From: Deltaproteobacteria bacterium
Lineage (GTDB): Bacteria; Desulfobacterota; Dissulfuribacteria; Dissulfuribacterales; UBA3076
Assembly: GCA_021159445.1 (NCBI GenBank)
Contig: JAGGRV010000166.1
Location: forward strand, 1-11,590
DNA length: 11,590 bases
Reading direction: 5' to 3'
The translations under genes were made by a program, and so were the position numbers. Positions 1 through 7,704 of the stretch are shown piece after piece; the first letter of the stretch is position 1, and each line of letters begins with the position of its first letter. Under the pieces are notes generated by a model. That model made no database searches and was not told the origin of the DNA. It saw only the letters and a list, made by a program, of their open reading frames with translations.

Positions 1-60
1 AGGCGCGAGGAGCGAGCATAACGGGTTATGTGATCGACGAGCAACGAAGAAGACAGCAAA
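1..60. repeat. Probable tail of a dispersed repeat
   Basis: The first 60 bases do not encode a recognisable protein. They contain a perfect hairpin, CATAAC-GG-GTTATG (17-22 / 25-30), placed shortly after an AGGCG motif. The interspersed repeat at 8381-8481 has the same design: AGGCG followed at once by GCGTAC-GG-GTACGC (8462-8467 / 8470-8475), a 6 bp stem with a GG loop. Both are followed by GCAACGAAG- or GCAACAAAG-like sequence. I infer that the window opens inside a diverged member of a related repeat class. The sequence identity outside these motifs is low, so this could be coincidence. Confidence 0.4.
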
Positions 61-118
61 AAAGACATTAATTTGTTTAAGTTATTTATTGTACGTTCCT
101 AATCAGGCTGAAGCTGTT

Positions 119-227
119 TAGACTGAAGGGGTCAGAAGAGCACTATTGCCGTACTTTGGCGGAAATATCTGGTTCTTGCACCAAATATGGCTTTAAAATG
201 CGCTTTTTCCTGACAGTCTTCAGTCTA
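119..227. repeat. Inverted-repeat element upstream of mfd, with nested hairpin
   Basis: Ten bases at 119-128 (TAGACTGAAG) are the exact reverse complement of 218-227. The pairing continues with GTCAG (131-135) against CTGAC (210-214) across a 2/3-base bulge. Inside lies a second hairpin: ATATCTGGT (165-173) pairs with ACCAAATAT (180-188) with one mismatch and a 6-base loop. The whole ~110 bp could fold as a long stem with an inner stem-loop. It ends about 40 bases before the mfd start. It may be a miniature inverted-repeat element, a structured 5' leader or a small RNA; nothing in the sequence decides between these. I see no convincing sigma-70 promoter in 61-270. Confidence 0.5.
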
Positions 228-270
228 TCCACCTGAGTAGTTACAATATAGCAATAAACTCGGAATTAGA

Positions 271-3200
271 ATGAATACTGAACAAGCCCTTCTAAAACTC
301 AGAGAATCTATCAGAGAACCGGGGAGCGTCATAGCCTTAACCGGTCTTCTGGGCACCTCTTTGGCCTGGCTGATTGCAAGACTCCTCAAGTCTGTCAATC
401 ATCCCATACTCTGGGTTACTTCCCTTCAGAAAGAGGCTGAACAGGTAGCATCAGATCTCTCTTTTTTCTCGGATTTTCCTGTTTTATTGTATCCTTGCCA
501 TGACTCGCTTCCTTTTGTGCCGTTGCTTCCCTCAACCGAGACAATATCTCAGAGGATTTCAACACTCTACCGCCTGGCCACTGAGGATGGTCCTGTTGTG
601 GCAGTTGCCCCGGCGCAGGCCCTTGTGGAACTTACGGTTCCTCCTGAAATCCTTTTAAACCATGTGGAGTATCTCCAAAAAGGAGAGGAAGTTGACCGGG
701 AGGAGTTGCTTAAATGGCTTGTTGATTCAGGCTATGAACACTGCGCAATAGTCCAGTCCAGAGGGGAGTTCAGTATAAGGGGCGGCCTGCTCGATATCTT
801 TCCGCCATTAACAACTCTTCCTGTACGAATAGACTTCTTCGCCGACTTTGTAGAGGAGATGCGCCTCTTTGACCCACTCACGCAACGGTCGACTGAAAAT
901 CTGAATGAACTGGTTATACTCCCGGCTAATGAGCTCATATTTTCCCGGTCCATGCTTGAATCTATCCATGAAAAACTGGTTGAACGGGCGGCTAAGTATA
1001 ATTTGCCTGCCCGGAGGGTACATGAAATTCTGCAACAACTGGAGGCCAGGAGGTTGGTGGAGGGGCATGAGGCGCTGCTGCCACTTTTTTATCCAAAACC
1101 CGCCTCTGTCCTGGACTATATTCCGCAACAGTCTCCGCTACTGATTGATAGGCCCGAAGAGGTTAAAAGGGCGCTGGAAAACTACAGGAAGGGGGCTGAG
1201 CAGACATACGAATCAGCCATTAACGAACACAGAGTTTTTTCTTCCCTGGAGTCTCTACTCTCTGACCCGGAGCAGCTTTCAAAACAGATAAGGGATCATA
1301 CGTGCTGGCTGTTTCAGGACATCAATTTATATGGATCGTTACCAAATTCTTCAATCACCAAATCACCAAATCACCAAATCACCAAATCAAAAGGGTCTTC
1401 CTTCAACCTGCCGGTCCCAAACATTCAGGACCTGGAGATAAAATCGAGCAAGCCGGACCTGATCTTGATGCTCGGAAGCGCAAAGAGGGGAATTGATCTT
1501 ATCGGACCGGTGCTTGACCGGCTCAAAGACTGGATTGAGGCGGGAGAAAGGATTGTCCTGGTAGTGCCTGGCCAGCGGCAGGGCCAAAGGATGATAGAAC
1601 TCCTCAGCTATCATGAGCTTGTCAGTGATGAGGACAGGCCTCCCATACTCTCAGCGCCTTTGACCAATGACCCGGCAGAACCCGGACTTATGATCTGTAC
1701 CGGGCAACTTTCTTCAGGATTTGCCTTTCCGGGTGAGGCCTACATAGTCCTTACGGAAGAAGAGCTGTTAGGCGCACGGGCCGGACGGACCAGGAGCCCG
1801 GGGAGAGAGAAAACAACCGTAAGTGATCTGACCTTTGAGGATCTGAAGCCCGGCCAGCCGATTGTACACAGAGACCATGGTGTAGGACTCTATAAGGGCC
1901 TTGTCAGGATAGAGACCGGCGGGGTTCCGGGGGAATTCCTTTTTCTCGAATACCGCGGTGGTGATAAACTCTATCTGCCGGTAGACCGCCTGGGACTGGT
2001 CCAGAAATATATCGGGATAGAAGGTCGCGTTCTCCGGCTTGACAGGTTGGGAAGTTCAAGCTGGCAACTTACAAAGCAGAAGGTCAAGAAGGATATATCT
2101 GAAATTGCCCACGAGCTGGTTGAACTCTATGCCTCAAGAAAGGTGAGCAAGGGCTTTAACTTTTCACCTCCTGATGCCATGTTCCGGCAGTTTGAAGCCT
2201 CATTTCCCTATGAAGAGACCAGGGACCAGGCTGCCTCAATAGAAGAAGTCCTTTCTGACATGCAGGAACCCAGACCCATGGACCGGCTGCTATGCGGAGA
2301 TGTGGGCTACGGCAAAACAGAAGTCGCTATGAGGGGCGTATTCAAGGCTGTTGAAGACGGAAAACAGGTGGCCATTTTGGTACCTACCACTCTCTTGGCA
2401 GAACAGCACGAACGGACATTCATACAGCGGTTTCAGAGATATCCTGTTACTGTAGAGGCCCTCAGCAGGCTCAAGACCAGACAAAAGCAGAAAGAGATCC
2501 TTGCCGGGATCAGCCAGGGCCGGGTCGATATCCTTATAGGCACACACCGGCTGCTGCAGCCGGATGTAAAATTCAAGGACCTGGGACTGCTGATCGTAGA
2601 TGAGGAGCACCGTTTCGGTGTTAAGCACAAGGAACGGCTGAAAAGGCTCAAGCAGACTGTTGACTGCCTTACGCTTACCGCAACACCAATCCCAAGGACT
2701 CTTCAGCTCTCACTTCTGGGAATCCGGGACCTTTCAACAATCAACACCCCTCCCAGGGACCGCATACCCGTCAAGACCTTCATGGCCGAGTTTGATGACT
2801 CGTTAATAAAAGAGGCTATAGAGCGAGAGATTAGCCGCGGCGGTCAGGTATTTTTTGTTCACAACCGGATAAAGGGCCTGTACAGGCTGGCAGAGCATAT
2901 CCAGCGCTTAACACCTGATGCCAGGATAGAGGTCATACATGGACGAATGAAACCCGACGAACTTGAGGAGATCATGATCCGGTTTGTAAGGGGTGATATT
3001 GACTGCCTTATGTGCACCACCATCATAGAATCCGGTATAGATATCCCGTCGGCAAACACCACGATCATAAACCGGGCTGACAAGCTTGGGCTTGCCGACC
3101 TGTACCAGCTCAGGGGCAGGGTCGGAAGGGCCGGTGAACAAGCCTATGCCTATCTTCTCATTCCCCTGATATCCGAGATGGGAAAAGAGTCCATAAAAAG

Positions 3201-3861
3201 GCTCAAGGCTATTATGGAACTTTCTGTGTCCGGAGGCGGATTTCGCCTTGCGATGCAGGATCTTCAAATTCGCGGGGCAGGGAACATACTTGGAGTCTCC
3301 CAGTCAGGGAGTATCGCAGAAGTAGGATATGAACTCTACCTTGAATTATTGCAAAAGGCTATAGACGAGTTCAAAGGGCTCCCTCAAAAAGACGAAATAG
3401 ACCCGGAAGTAAACCTGGGCATAGCCGCATTTATCCCTGAAGAGTATGTCCCGGATGTGGAACAGCGTCTGCTCCTTTACCGGAGAATGGCACGACTGGA
3501 AGACAACGAAAAAGACGCGGATTTTTCATTGGAACTCAGAGATCGCTTCGGCCCGATGCCGGAAGAAGTTGCGTCTCTACTTAAGGTAATGGGGATAAAA
3601 CGCACGCTGAGGCTGCTGAACGTGATACGGCTTGATAGGAGTTTTCACAATAAGAAAGAACGTATTGTCTTTGGTTTTGGACCCGAAGGCCCACCTTATC
3701 CTGAAAAATTCATAGAGGCAGTACAAAAAAACCGGCAGTGGCGCCTATTGCCGGATGGCAGATTGATTATTCTTCCTGAATTTATTGAAGAAGATGGGGA
3801 TAGCCTTGCAAACATTAGACAGATCTTGCAAGTACTACTAAAAATGGCTACAAAGGGGTAA
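271..3861 (+). CDS. mfd: Transcription-repair coupling factor Mfd
   Basis: Mfd is an ATP-driven DNA translocase that removes RNA polymerase stalled at lesions and recruits UvrA for nucleotide excision repair. At 1196 residues it has full family length. The UvrB-like N-terminal module has the RGEFSIRGGLLDIFP motif (about 164-178) and, as usual for Mfd, no functional N-terminal Walker A. The RNA-polymerase-interacting, CarD-like domain starts near 519 and carries VHRDHGVGLYKG (532-543). The helicase/translocase core has Walker A GDVGYGKTE (about 677-685), DEEH (777-780), TATPIPRT (803-810) and QLRGRVGR (946-953). A TRCF-type C-terminal domain follows. The ATG at 271 has only a weak GGAA upstream. 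Residues about 352-376 contain an ITKSPNHQ-ITKS stretch encoded by a DNA octamer repeat, apparently inserted in frame in a linker. It is the first gene of a same-strand series with the surA-like, rodZ-like and recO genes. Confidence 0.98.
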   Translation: MNTEQALLKLRESIREPGSVIALTGLLGTSLAWLIARLLKSVNHPILWVTSLQKEAEQVASDLSFFSDFPVLLYPCHDSLPFVPLLPSTETISQRISTLYRLATEDGPVVAVAPAQALVELTVPPEILLNHVEYLQKGEEVDREELLKWLVDSGYEHCAIVQSRGEFSIRGGLLDIFPPLTTLPVRIDFFADFVEEMRLFDPLTQRSTENLNELVILPANELIFSRSMLESIHEKLVERAAKYNLPARRVHEILQQLEARRLVEGHEALLPLFYPKPASVLDYIPQQSPLLIDRPEEVKRALENYRKGAEQTYESAINEHRVFSSLESLLSDPEQLSKQIRDHTCWLFQDINLYGSLPNSSITKSPNHQITKSKGSSFNLPVPNIQDLEIKSSKPDLILMLGSAKRGIDLIGPVLDRLKDWIEAGERIVLVVPGQRQGQRMIELLSYHELVSDEDRPPILSAPLTNDPAEPGLMICTGQLSSGFAFPGEAYIVLTEEELLGARAGRTRSPGREKTTVSDLTFEDLKPGQPIVHRDHGVGLYKGLVRIETGGVPGEFLFLEYRGGDKLYLPVDRLGLVQKYIGIEGRVLRLDRLGSSSWQLTKQKVKKDISEIAHELVELYASRKVSKGFNFSPPDAMFRQFEASFPYEETRDQAASIEEVLSDMQEPRPMDRLLCGDVGYGKTEVAMRGVFKAVEDGKQVAILVPTTLLAEQHERTFIQRFQRYPVTVEALSRLKTRQKQKEILAGISQGRVDILIGTHRLLQPDVKFKDLGLLIVDEEHRFGVKHKERLKRLKQTVDCLTLTATPIPRTLQLSLLGIRDLSTINTPPRDRIPVKTFMAEFDDSLIKEAIEREISRGGQVFFVHNRIKGLYRLAEHIQRLTPDARIEVIHGRMKPDELEEIMIRFVRGDIDCLMCTTIIESGIDIPSANTTIINRADKLGLADLYQLRGRVGRAGEQAYAYLLIPLISEMGKESIKRLKAIMELSVSGGGFRLAMQDLQIRGAGNILGVSQSGSIAEVGYELYLELLQKAIDEFKGLPQKDEIDPEVNLGIAAFIPEEYVPDVEQRLLLYRRMARLEDNEKDADFSLELRDRFGPMPEEVASLLKVMGIKRTLRLLNVIRLDRSFHNKKERIVFGFGPEGPPYPEKFIEAVQKNRQWRLLPDGRLIILPEFIEEDGDSLANIRQILQVLLKMATKG
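1354..1389 (+). repeat. In-frame octamer tandem repeat within mfd
   Basis: The unit ATCACCAA occurs four times head to tail (1354-1361, 1362-1369, 1370-1377, 1378-1385), followed by a partial ATCA. Because 8 is not a multiple of 3, the protein period is eight residues (ITKSPNHQ), then ITKS. The reading frame of mfd is kept across it. The inverse of the unit, TTGGTGAT, also occurs once just before the NamZ-like start (6518-6525), which suggests the octamer is a recurring repeat in this genome. Confidence 0.9.
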
Positions 3862-3886
3862 CTTTGATATTATATTCCCTAAGTTG

Positions 3887-4033
3887 AGCGTTTAGCTGTT
3901 AGCCATTAGCGTTTAGCTTTGAAAAATCATGGCATTACGTTAATTAGAAATAACACCCAATGGGTAAAAATTTGTAATAGTAAAACATCCTGTAATCATT
4001 AAACTAATAGCTAACCGCTAAAGGCTAATCGCT
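3887..4033. repeat. Heptamer tandem repeats as inverted arms, mfd-surA gap
   Basis: The 205 bp between mfd and the surA-like gene has a left arm (3887-3917) made of TTAGC every 7 bp: AGCG-T-TTAGC-NN-TTAGC-NN-TTAGC-NN-TTAGC. A right arm (4003-4033) has the same pattern on the opposite strand, AGCG-A-TTAGC-NN-TTAGC-NN-TTAGC-NN-TTAG. Between them are ATTAC / GTAAT and a short ACCC-AAT-GGGT hairpin (near 3955-3965), so the whole region can fold as one long imperfect stem. No ORF or clear promoter is seen. It may influence whether mfd transcription continues into the surA-like gene, but there is no T-run typical of an intrinsic terminator. Confidence 0.8.
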
Positions 4034-4066
4034 GTATTGTAGGTATTACTTACCGGAGACTCAGAT

Positions 4067-5053
4067 ATGATTATACATAGTATATTTTTCCGTACCTTTT
4101 TCGTTGTGTTGGCTGTCCTGACATTTGAGGCCCATCTGGCATACGGTATCATAGTCGACAGGATAGCTGCCACAGTAAACGGAGATGTGATCACACTTTC
4201 CGAGCTTGAAGGCTGGGCACAACCCCTTGTTCAGAAGTACACTAATGATGAAATGAGCAAAAAAGAGATAGAGACCACAAGGCAGGAAATCCTTTCCCAA
4301 GTCCTGCCGGAGTTAATAAATGAACGTCTTGCACAGGAAGAAGTCAAAAAACTGGGTATAAAAGTAGGTGAACAGGAAATCGAGAGGGCCTTGGACCAGA
4401 TATGTGAAGACAATCATATAACCAGAGATCAGCTTTCAGAAAAACTTGCATCCGAAGGCCATACACTCGAAGAATACAAAAAGGAGCTAAAGCAACAAAT
4501 TGAGAGGGCAGAGCTTATAAATGCACAGGTGCGTGCAAAGATAGTAATAACTGATGAACAGGTTAATGAATATCTAAAAGAACATCCTCTCAATAATAGC
4601 TCCAATGCCCCACTCTATATAATGCAACACATATGTGCAAAATTTGAAGAGGATGATCCTGAATCCAAAAAGGACGCCAGGAGACGGATCGAAGAAGCCT
4701 ACAATGCACTAAAGGAAGGAAAAGTTTTTGAAGAAGTGGCAAGGCGCTATTCCGATCTCCCATCAGGCCAAGACGGTGGATACCTGGGCGCTTTTACCTT
4801 GAAAGAGATGGCATTCTCTGTCAAACAGGCTGTAGTCAATCTTAAATCAGGCGATTTTAGCGACATAGTTGATACTCAGGTGGGTTGGCAGATTTTCAGG
4901 TTAAAGGAAATAGTACAAAGCGGACAAACTGATCTTGACTCGGCTCAAATAAAGGAAGTAAGAAAAAAACTTTACCACAAGCAAATAAATGCCAGGTTTG
5001 AAGAGTGGCTCGGGGAACTACGTTCAAAGTCAATTATCCAGATACTTCTTTGA
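4067..5053 (+). CDS. SurA/PpiC-type periplasmic peptidyl-prolyl isomerase
   Basis: This is a probable exported foldase that isomerises Xaa-Pro bonds and chaperones outer-membrane or secreted proteins. The N-terminus is a signal peptide: hydrophobic residues about 5-22, then AHLAYG, with likely cleavage near 25-28. The mature start, IIVDRIAATVNGDVITLSELE, is the classic SurA N-terminal strand and helix. A helical SurA_N-like chaperone region runs to about 175. One parvulin (PpiC) domain follows at about 183-281, with MQHICAKF, FEEVARRYSD, DGGYLGAF and GWQIFRLKEI. The protein has 328 residues and a single parvulin domain, whereas E. coli SurA has two; single-domain forms are common in deltaproteobacteria. 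GGAG at 4055-4058 lies 8 bases before the ATG. The rodZ-like gene starts 30 bases downstream, so the two are probably cotranscribed. I leave the symbol blank because several SurA/PpiC paralogues commonly share this locus. Confidence 0.93.
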   Translation: MIIHSIFFRTFFVVLAVLTFEAHLAYGIIVDRIAATVNGDVITLSELEGWAQPLVQKYTNDEMSKKEIETTRQEILSQVLPELINERLAQEEVKKLGIKVGEQEIERALDQICEDNHITRDQLSEKLASEGHTLEEYKKELKQQIERAELINAQVRAKIVITDEQVNEYLKEHPLNNSSNAPLYIMQHICAKFEEDDPESKKDARRRIEEAYNALKEGKVFEEVARRYSDLPSGQDGGYLGAFTLKEMAFSVKQAVVNLKSGDFSDIVDTQVGWQIFRLKEIVQSGQTDLDSAQIKEVRKKLYHKQINARFEEWLGELRSKSIIQILL

Positions 5054-5083
5054 TTTTTACTGTAATATTCCGAAAAAGAAAAT

Positions 5084-5572
5084 ATGTTCAAAGAATCTTT
5101 AGGGGAATACCTCAAACGGGAACGGGAACTACGCCAGATTTCTCTGGAGGAAGTTGCAGAAGGCACCAAGATTGCAATTTATAGGTTAAGGGCTATGGAG
5201 GCCGGCCGCTGGGACAAGCTGCCTGCCGAGGTCTTTGTGAAAGGCTTCATAAAGAGCTATGCTGAATTCATAGGTCTTGTTCCGGAAGACGTCATCCTTC
5301 GTTACCAGGAGATCCGTGCTGCTGATGAAAGTCCTGACGAGCCAACTGAGCCGGCATATAAGCCGTTATTTAATTATGTAAATAAAGTCTCTCTGTTCAA
5401 TCGAGACTTAATCAGTGCCGCAGCAGCGCTTTTTCTCATCCTTTTATTGCTTATATTGGCAATTTGGTTCTTCTGGCCCTCGGATGAAAAACACGAAACA
5501 GATCAAAATCTCACACCTTCCACGACTACTTCATCGAAAGAAAGACCTGTTATAGATAATGTTGAATGTTGA
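5084..5572 (+). CDS. RodZ-like HTH membrane protein, apparently C-terminally truncated
   Basis: RodZ is a bitopic inner-membrane protein that links MreB filaments to the wall-elongation machinery. Residues about 3-75 form the cytoplasmic Xre/Cro-like HTH_25 domain (LGEYLKRERELRQISLEEVAEGTKI and LPAEVFVKGFIKSYAEFIGL). An acidic, proline-rich linker follows (about 80-93). A single membrane helix is at about 109-131, ending in WFFWPS. Only ~30 residues follow, rich in Thr and Ser. RodZ proteins usually carry a periplasmic beta-domain (DUF4115) of roughly 80-100 residues, and it is absent here. The last residues, DNVEC, and the TGA stop are encoded by a heptamer repeat (AATGTTG units, 5558-5585), which suggests that the repeat truncated the gene. 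The truncation is inferred; a naturally short form is possible. The Shine-Dalgarno is weak (AAAGAA). Confidence 0.85.
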   Translation: MFKESLGEYLKRERELRQISLEEVAEGTKIAIYRLRAMEAGRWDKLPAEVFVKGFIKSYAEFIGLVPEDVILRYQEIRAADESPDEPTEPAYKPLFNYVNKVSLFNRDLISAAAALFLILLLLILAIWFFWPSDEKHETDQNLTPSTTTSSKERPVIDNVEC

Positions 5573-5636
5573 ATGCTAAATGTTGAATTAAGGTATATGT
5601 TTTTAAACGTTCTTCCACAATTCAGCATTCAACATT
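5558..5636. repeat. Heptamer repeat with inverted arm across the rodZ-like stop codon
   Basis: AATGTTG, AATGTTG, AATGCTA and AATGTTG follow each other at 5558-5585, then AATT. At 5619-5636 the opposite strand reads AATGTTGAATGCTGAATT, so the two arms can pair. The TGA stop of the rodZ-like gene (5570-5572) lies inside the left arm. The ~30 base interior is AT-rich. No T-tract follows the right arm on the + strand, so I do not call it a terminator. Confidence 0.85.
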
Positions 5637-5681
5637 TATTGTGCGTCTTGGGTTTTTTCAGCGGAATCATAACGGAATAAT

Positions 5682-6449
5682 ATGCCCGAGATCTTCAAAA
5701 GTCCTGCATTCGTAATTTCAGGCCAGGATCTGGGAGAATCCGACCGGCTTATTACCTTTTACTCAATGGCCAGAGGAAAAGTGCGGGGCATTGCCAAAGG
5801 GGCGAAAAGGAGCCGACGCCGTTTTGTAAACGCACTTGAGCCTTTCACCATGCTTAACCTTTCTTTAGCCCTGCCGCGCACCACGGGTTTGAACAGAATC
5901 GACTCTACTGAAATCCTGGATAATTTTCCACTTCTAAGACATAAAGTCGAATGCTATATCATGGCCAGTCTATGCTGCGAATTGGTAAATCTCTGGACAA
6001 AGGAAAATGATCCCCAAGAAGATCTTTTTAAACTCCTTCGATGGTATCTTAACTCTCTCAATGACGGATTCCACCCAAGAAAGACCACTCTCTTTTTCAA
6101 GACCTTGCTTCTGGCCCTGGCAGGCTATGCCCCTGATTTTGACCAGTGCCTTCTCTGTAAAAAGCCACCGATGGGCGATCATGTGATCTTCAAACTCCAT
6201 GCAGGAGGATTCATATGCAGCGAATGCCGGAAGTCAGGGGAAAAAACCCATAAAATAAGCTTGGGGACACTAAAGTCCTTGAGACACATTCAGAACGGAC
6301 CTCTTGACAACTTCCATAGACTGACTATGACAGATGCGGTACTTGAAGAGGCATGGTCCCTCATGAAAAGTCTTCACTGTCACCATTTGGAACGGGTACC
6401 TGCTTCTTATGTAGCCGTTAACGGCTTGAAACTTGAAATTGGAAAGTAG
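5682..6449 (+). CDS. recO: DNA repair protein RecO
   Basis: RecO helps load RecA onto SSB-coated single-stranded DNA and anneals strands in the RecFOR pathway. At 255 residues it has normal length. The N-terminal OB-fold contains FVISGQDLGESDRLITFYS, RGKVRGIAKGAKRSRRRF and ALEPFTML (about 10-57). The helical C-terminal part holds a four-cysteine zinc site: C156-x2-C159 and C179-x2-C182, within FDQCLLCKKP and GGFICSECRKSG. GGAA at 5674-5677 precedes the ATG. The position after mfd, surA-like and rodZ-like genes fits deltaproteobacterial gene order, where glyQ/glyS often come next; they are not present here. The final codons (LKLEIGK) and the TAG stop lie in a 7-bp-period repeat, so the extreme C-terminus may be repeat-derived. 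Confidence 0.96.
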   Translation: MPEIFKSPAFVISGQDLGESDRLITFYSMARGKVRGIAKGAKRSRRRFVNALEPFTMLNLSLALPRTTGLNRIDSTEILDNFPLLRHKVECYIMASLCCELVNLWTKENDPQEDLFKLLRWYLNSLNDGFHPRKTTLFFKTLLLALAGYAPDFDQCLLCKKPPMGDHVIFKLHAGGFICSECRKSGEKTHKISLGTLKSLRHIQNGPLDNFHRLTMTDAVLEEAWSLMKSLHCHHLERVPASYVAVNGLKLEIGK

Positions 6450-6453
6450 AAAT
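6426..6453 (+). repeat. Heptamer tandem repeat across the recO stop codon
   Basis: Four degenerate heptamers of form TNGAAAN lie head to tail: TTGAAAC (6426-6432), TTGAAAT (6433-6439), TGGAAAG (6440-6446) and TAGAAAT (6447-6453). A G-run follows. The recO stop, TAG at 6447-6449, is the first three bases of the fourth unit. The 7-bp period is the same as in the repeats at 3887-4033 and 5558-5585, with a different core. No inverted arm is visible downstream. Confidence 0.65.
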
Positions 6454-6531
6454 TGGGGGGGAAAATGAGTCTACGAGTTGGATGTTTATAAACTGGCAGA
6501 AGTCCGAGGCTAAATATTTGGTGATTTGTGA

Positions 6532-7704
6532 ATGAATATACGCACAGGTCTTGAAACCTTTCTGGAAAATGCACCGTCATGGGTCAAGGGAAGAAGGCTG
6601 GGGCTCCTTTGCAACCAGGCCTCGGTTGACCCAAGCTTAAGACACTCCAAAAATCTGATATTCTCCATGTTGCCAGGCCATCTGAAGTGCCTTTTTAGCC
6701 CTCAGCACGGCCTTTATGCTGAAAAGCAGGACAATATGAAGGAGTCTCCGGATGATTTTGATCCGTCCCTTAATATCCCGGTCCTTAGTCTCTATGGAAA
6801 AGACAGAGAGCCTTCTTCTGGACAATTGTCCAAAATCGACCTTCTTGTTGTTGACCTTCAGGACATCGGCTGCCGCGTATACACATTCATCTGGACTCTC
6901 TATCTGGCCATAAAGGCCTGCGCCAAAGCAGGTGTAGGAGTTGTAGTGCTGGATCGCCCCAATCCTCTGGGAGGTGAGTTGATAGAGGGCAATCTTCTGG
7001 CTCAGGACTGTCAATCCTTTGTGGGGCTTGCTCCCCTTCCAATGCGTCATGGCATGACTATTGGGGAAATTGCCTTGTTTTTCATGGAGGATCAGGATCT
7101 GGATCTTGAGCTACATGTTGTGAAGATGCAGGGCTGGAGGCGAGAAATGGACTTTGCTGCAACAGGTCTCCCCTGGATATGGCCTTCTCCAAACATGCCT
7201 ACCCTTGATACAGCCAAGGTATATCCGGGACAGGTCGTTTGGGAAGGCACAAATGTCTCAGAGGGAAGGGGTACTACCAGGCCCTTTGAGATATTCGGCG
7301 CTCCTTTTCTTGACCCTGACGCCCTGAGAAAAGAGGCAGAAAAGTGGAAACTGCCGGGTTTTGTCCTGAGAGAACAGTCTTTCGAGCCGACTCTCCACAA
7401 GTGGTCGGGGAAGCGGTGCAGAGGCTTTCAGATCCACGTAACACATAGACTTAAATACCGGCCATATATTACGACCCTTGCCATTTTAGCCGCAGTCAAA
7501 AGGATGCATCCAAAGGATTTTGCATGGAAAGACCCTCCCTATGAATATGAGTTCGAACGCCTTCCAGCAGATCTTATTATAGGAGACAAGAGGGTGAGGG
7601 AGGCCGTGGATGCCGGAACAGACCCAATGGATATCCAATCTATCTGGGCCAAAGACTTAAAAGATTTTGAGAAAGCCCGGCCGACTTGGCTGCTATATCC
7701 TTAA
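6532..7704 (+). CDS. NamZ-like (DUF1343 / GH171) exo-beta-N-acetylmuramidase
   Basis: This belongs to the DUF1343 family, whose Bacillus subtilis member NamZ (YbbC) removes MurNAc from the non-reducing end of peptidoglycan fragments (GH171). Family motifs appear in order: RLGLLCNQASVD (22-33), CLFSPQHGL (53-61), VDLQDIGCRVYTFIWT (107-122), VLDRPNPLGG (139-148), MRHGMTIGE (171-179), WPSPNMPTLDTAKVYPGQ (217-234), EGTNVSEGRGTTRPFE (238-253) and GAP. At 390 residues the catalytic core is complete. No signal peptide or lipobox is visible, so the protein as called would be cytoplasmic. That would fit recycling of imported muropeptides, though export by another route cannot be excluded. The start is supported by homology (the NIRTGLE opening) rather than by a ribosome binding site, since none is visible. 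No recycling partner gene is nearby. Assignment to the family is firm; the substrate is inferred. Confidence 0.9.
   Translation: MNIRTGLETFLENAPSWVKGRRLGLLCNQASVDPSLRHSKNLIFSMLPGHLKCLFSPQHGLYAEKQDNMKESPDDFDPSLNIPVLSLYGKDREPSSGQLSKIDLLVVDLQDIGCRVYTFIWTLYLAIKACAKAGVGVVVLDRPNPLGGELIEGNLLAQDCQSFVGLAPLPMRHGMTIGEIALFFMEDQDLDLELHVVKMQGWRREMDFAATGLPWIWPSPNMPTLDTAKVYPGQVVWEGTNVSEGRGTTRPFEIFGAPFLDPDALRKEAEKWKLPGFVLREQSFEPTLHKWSGKRCRGFQIHVTHRLKYRPYITTLAILAAVKRMHPKDFAWKDPPYEYEFERLPADLIIGDKRVREAVDAGTDPMDIQSIWAKDLKDFEKARPTWLLYP

Noticed and set aside
1354..1389. Sequencing or assembly artefact in mfd
   Set aside because: The frame is intact across the array and the flanking protein is normal, and the reverse-complement unit occurs elsewhere in the window; a real repeat is more likely, though reads would confirm the unit number.
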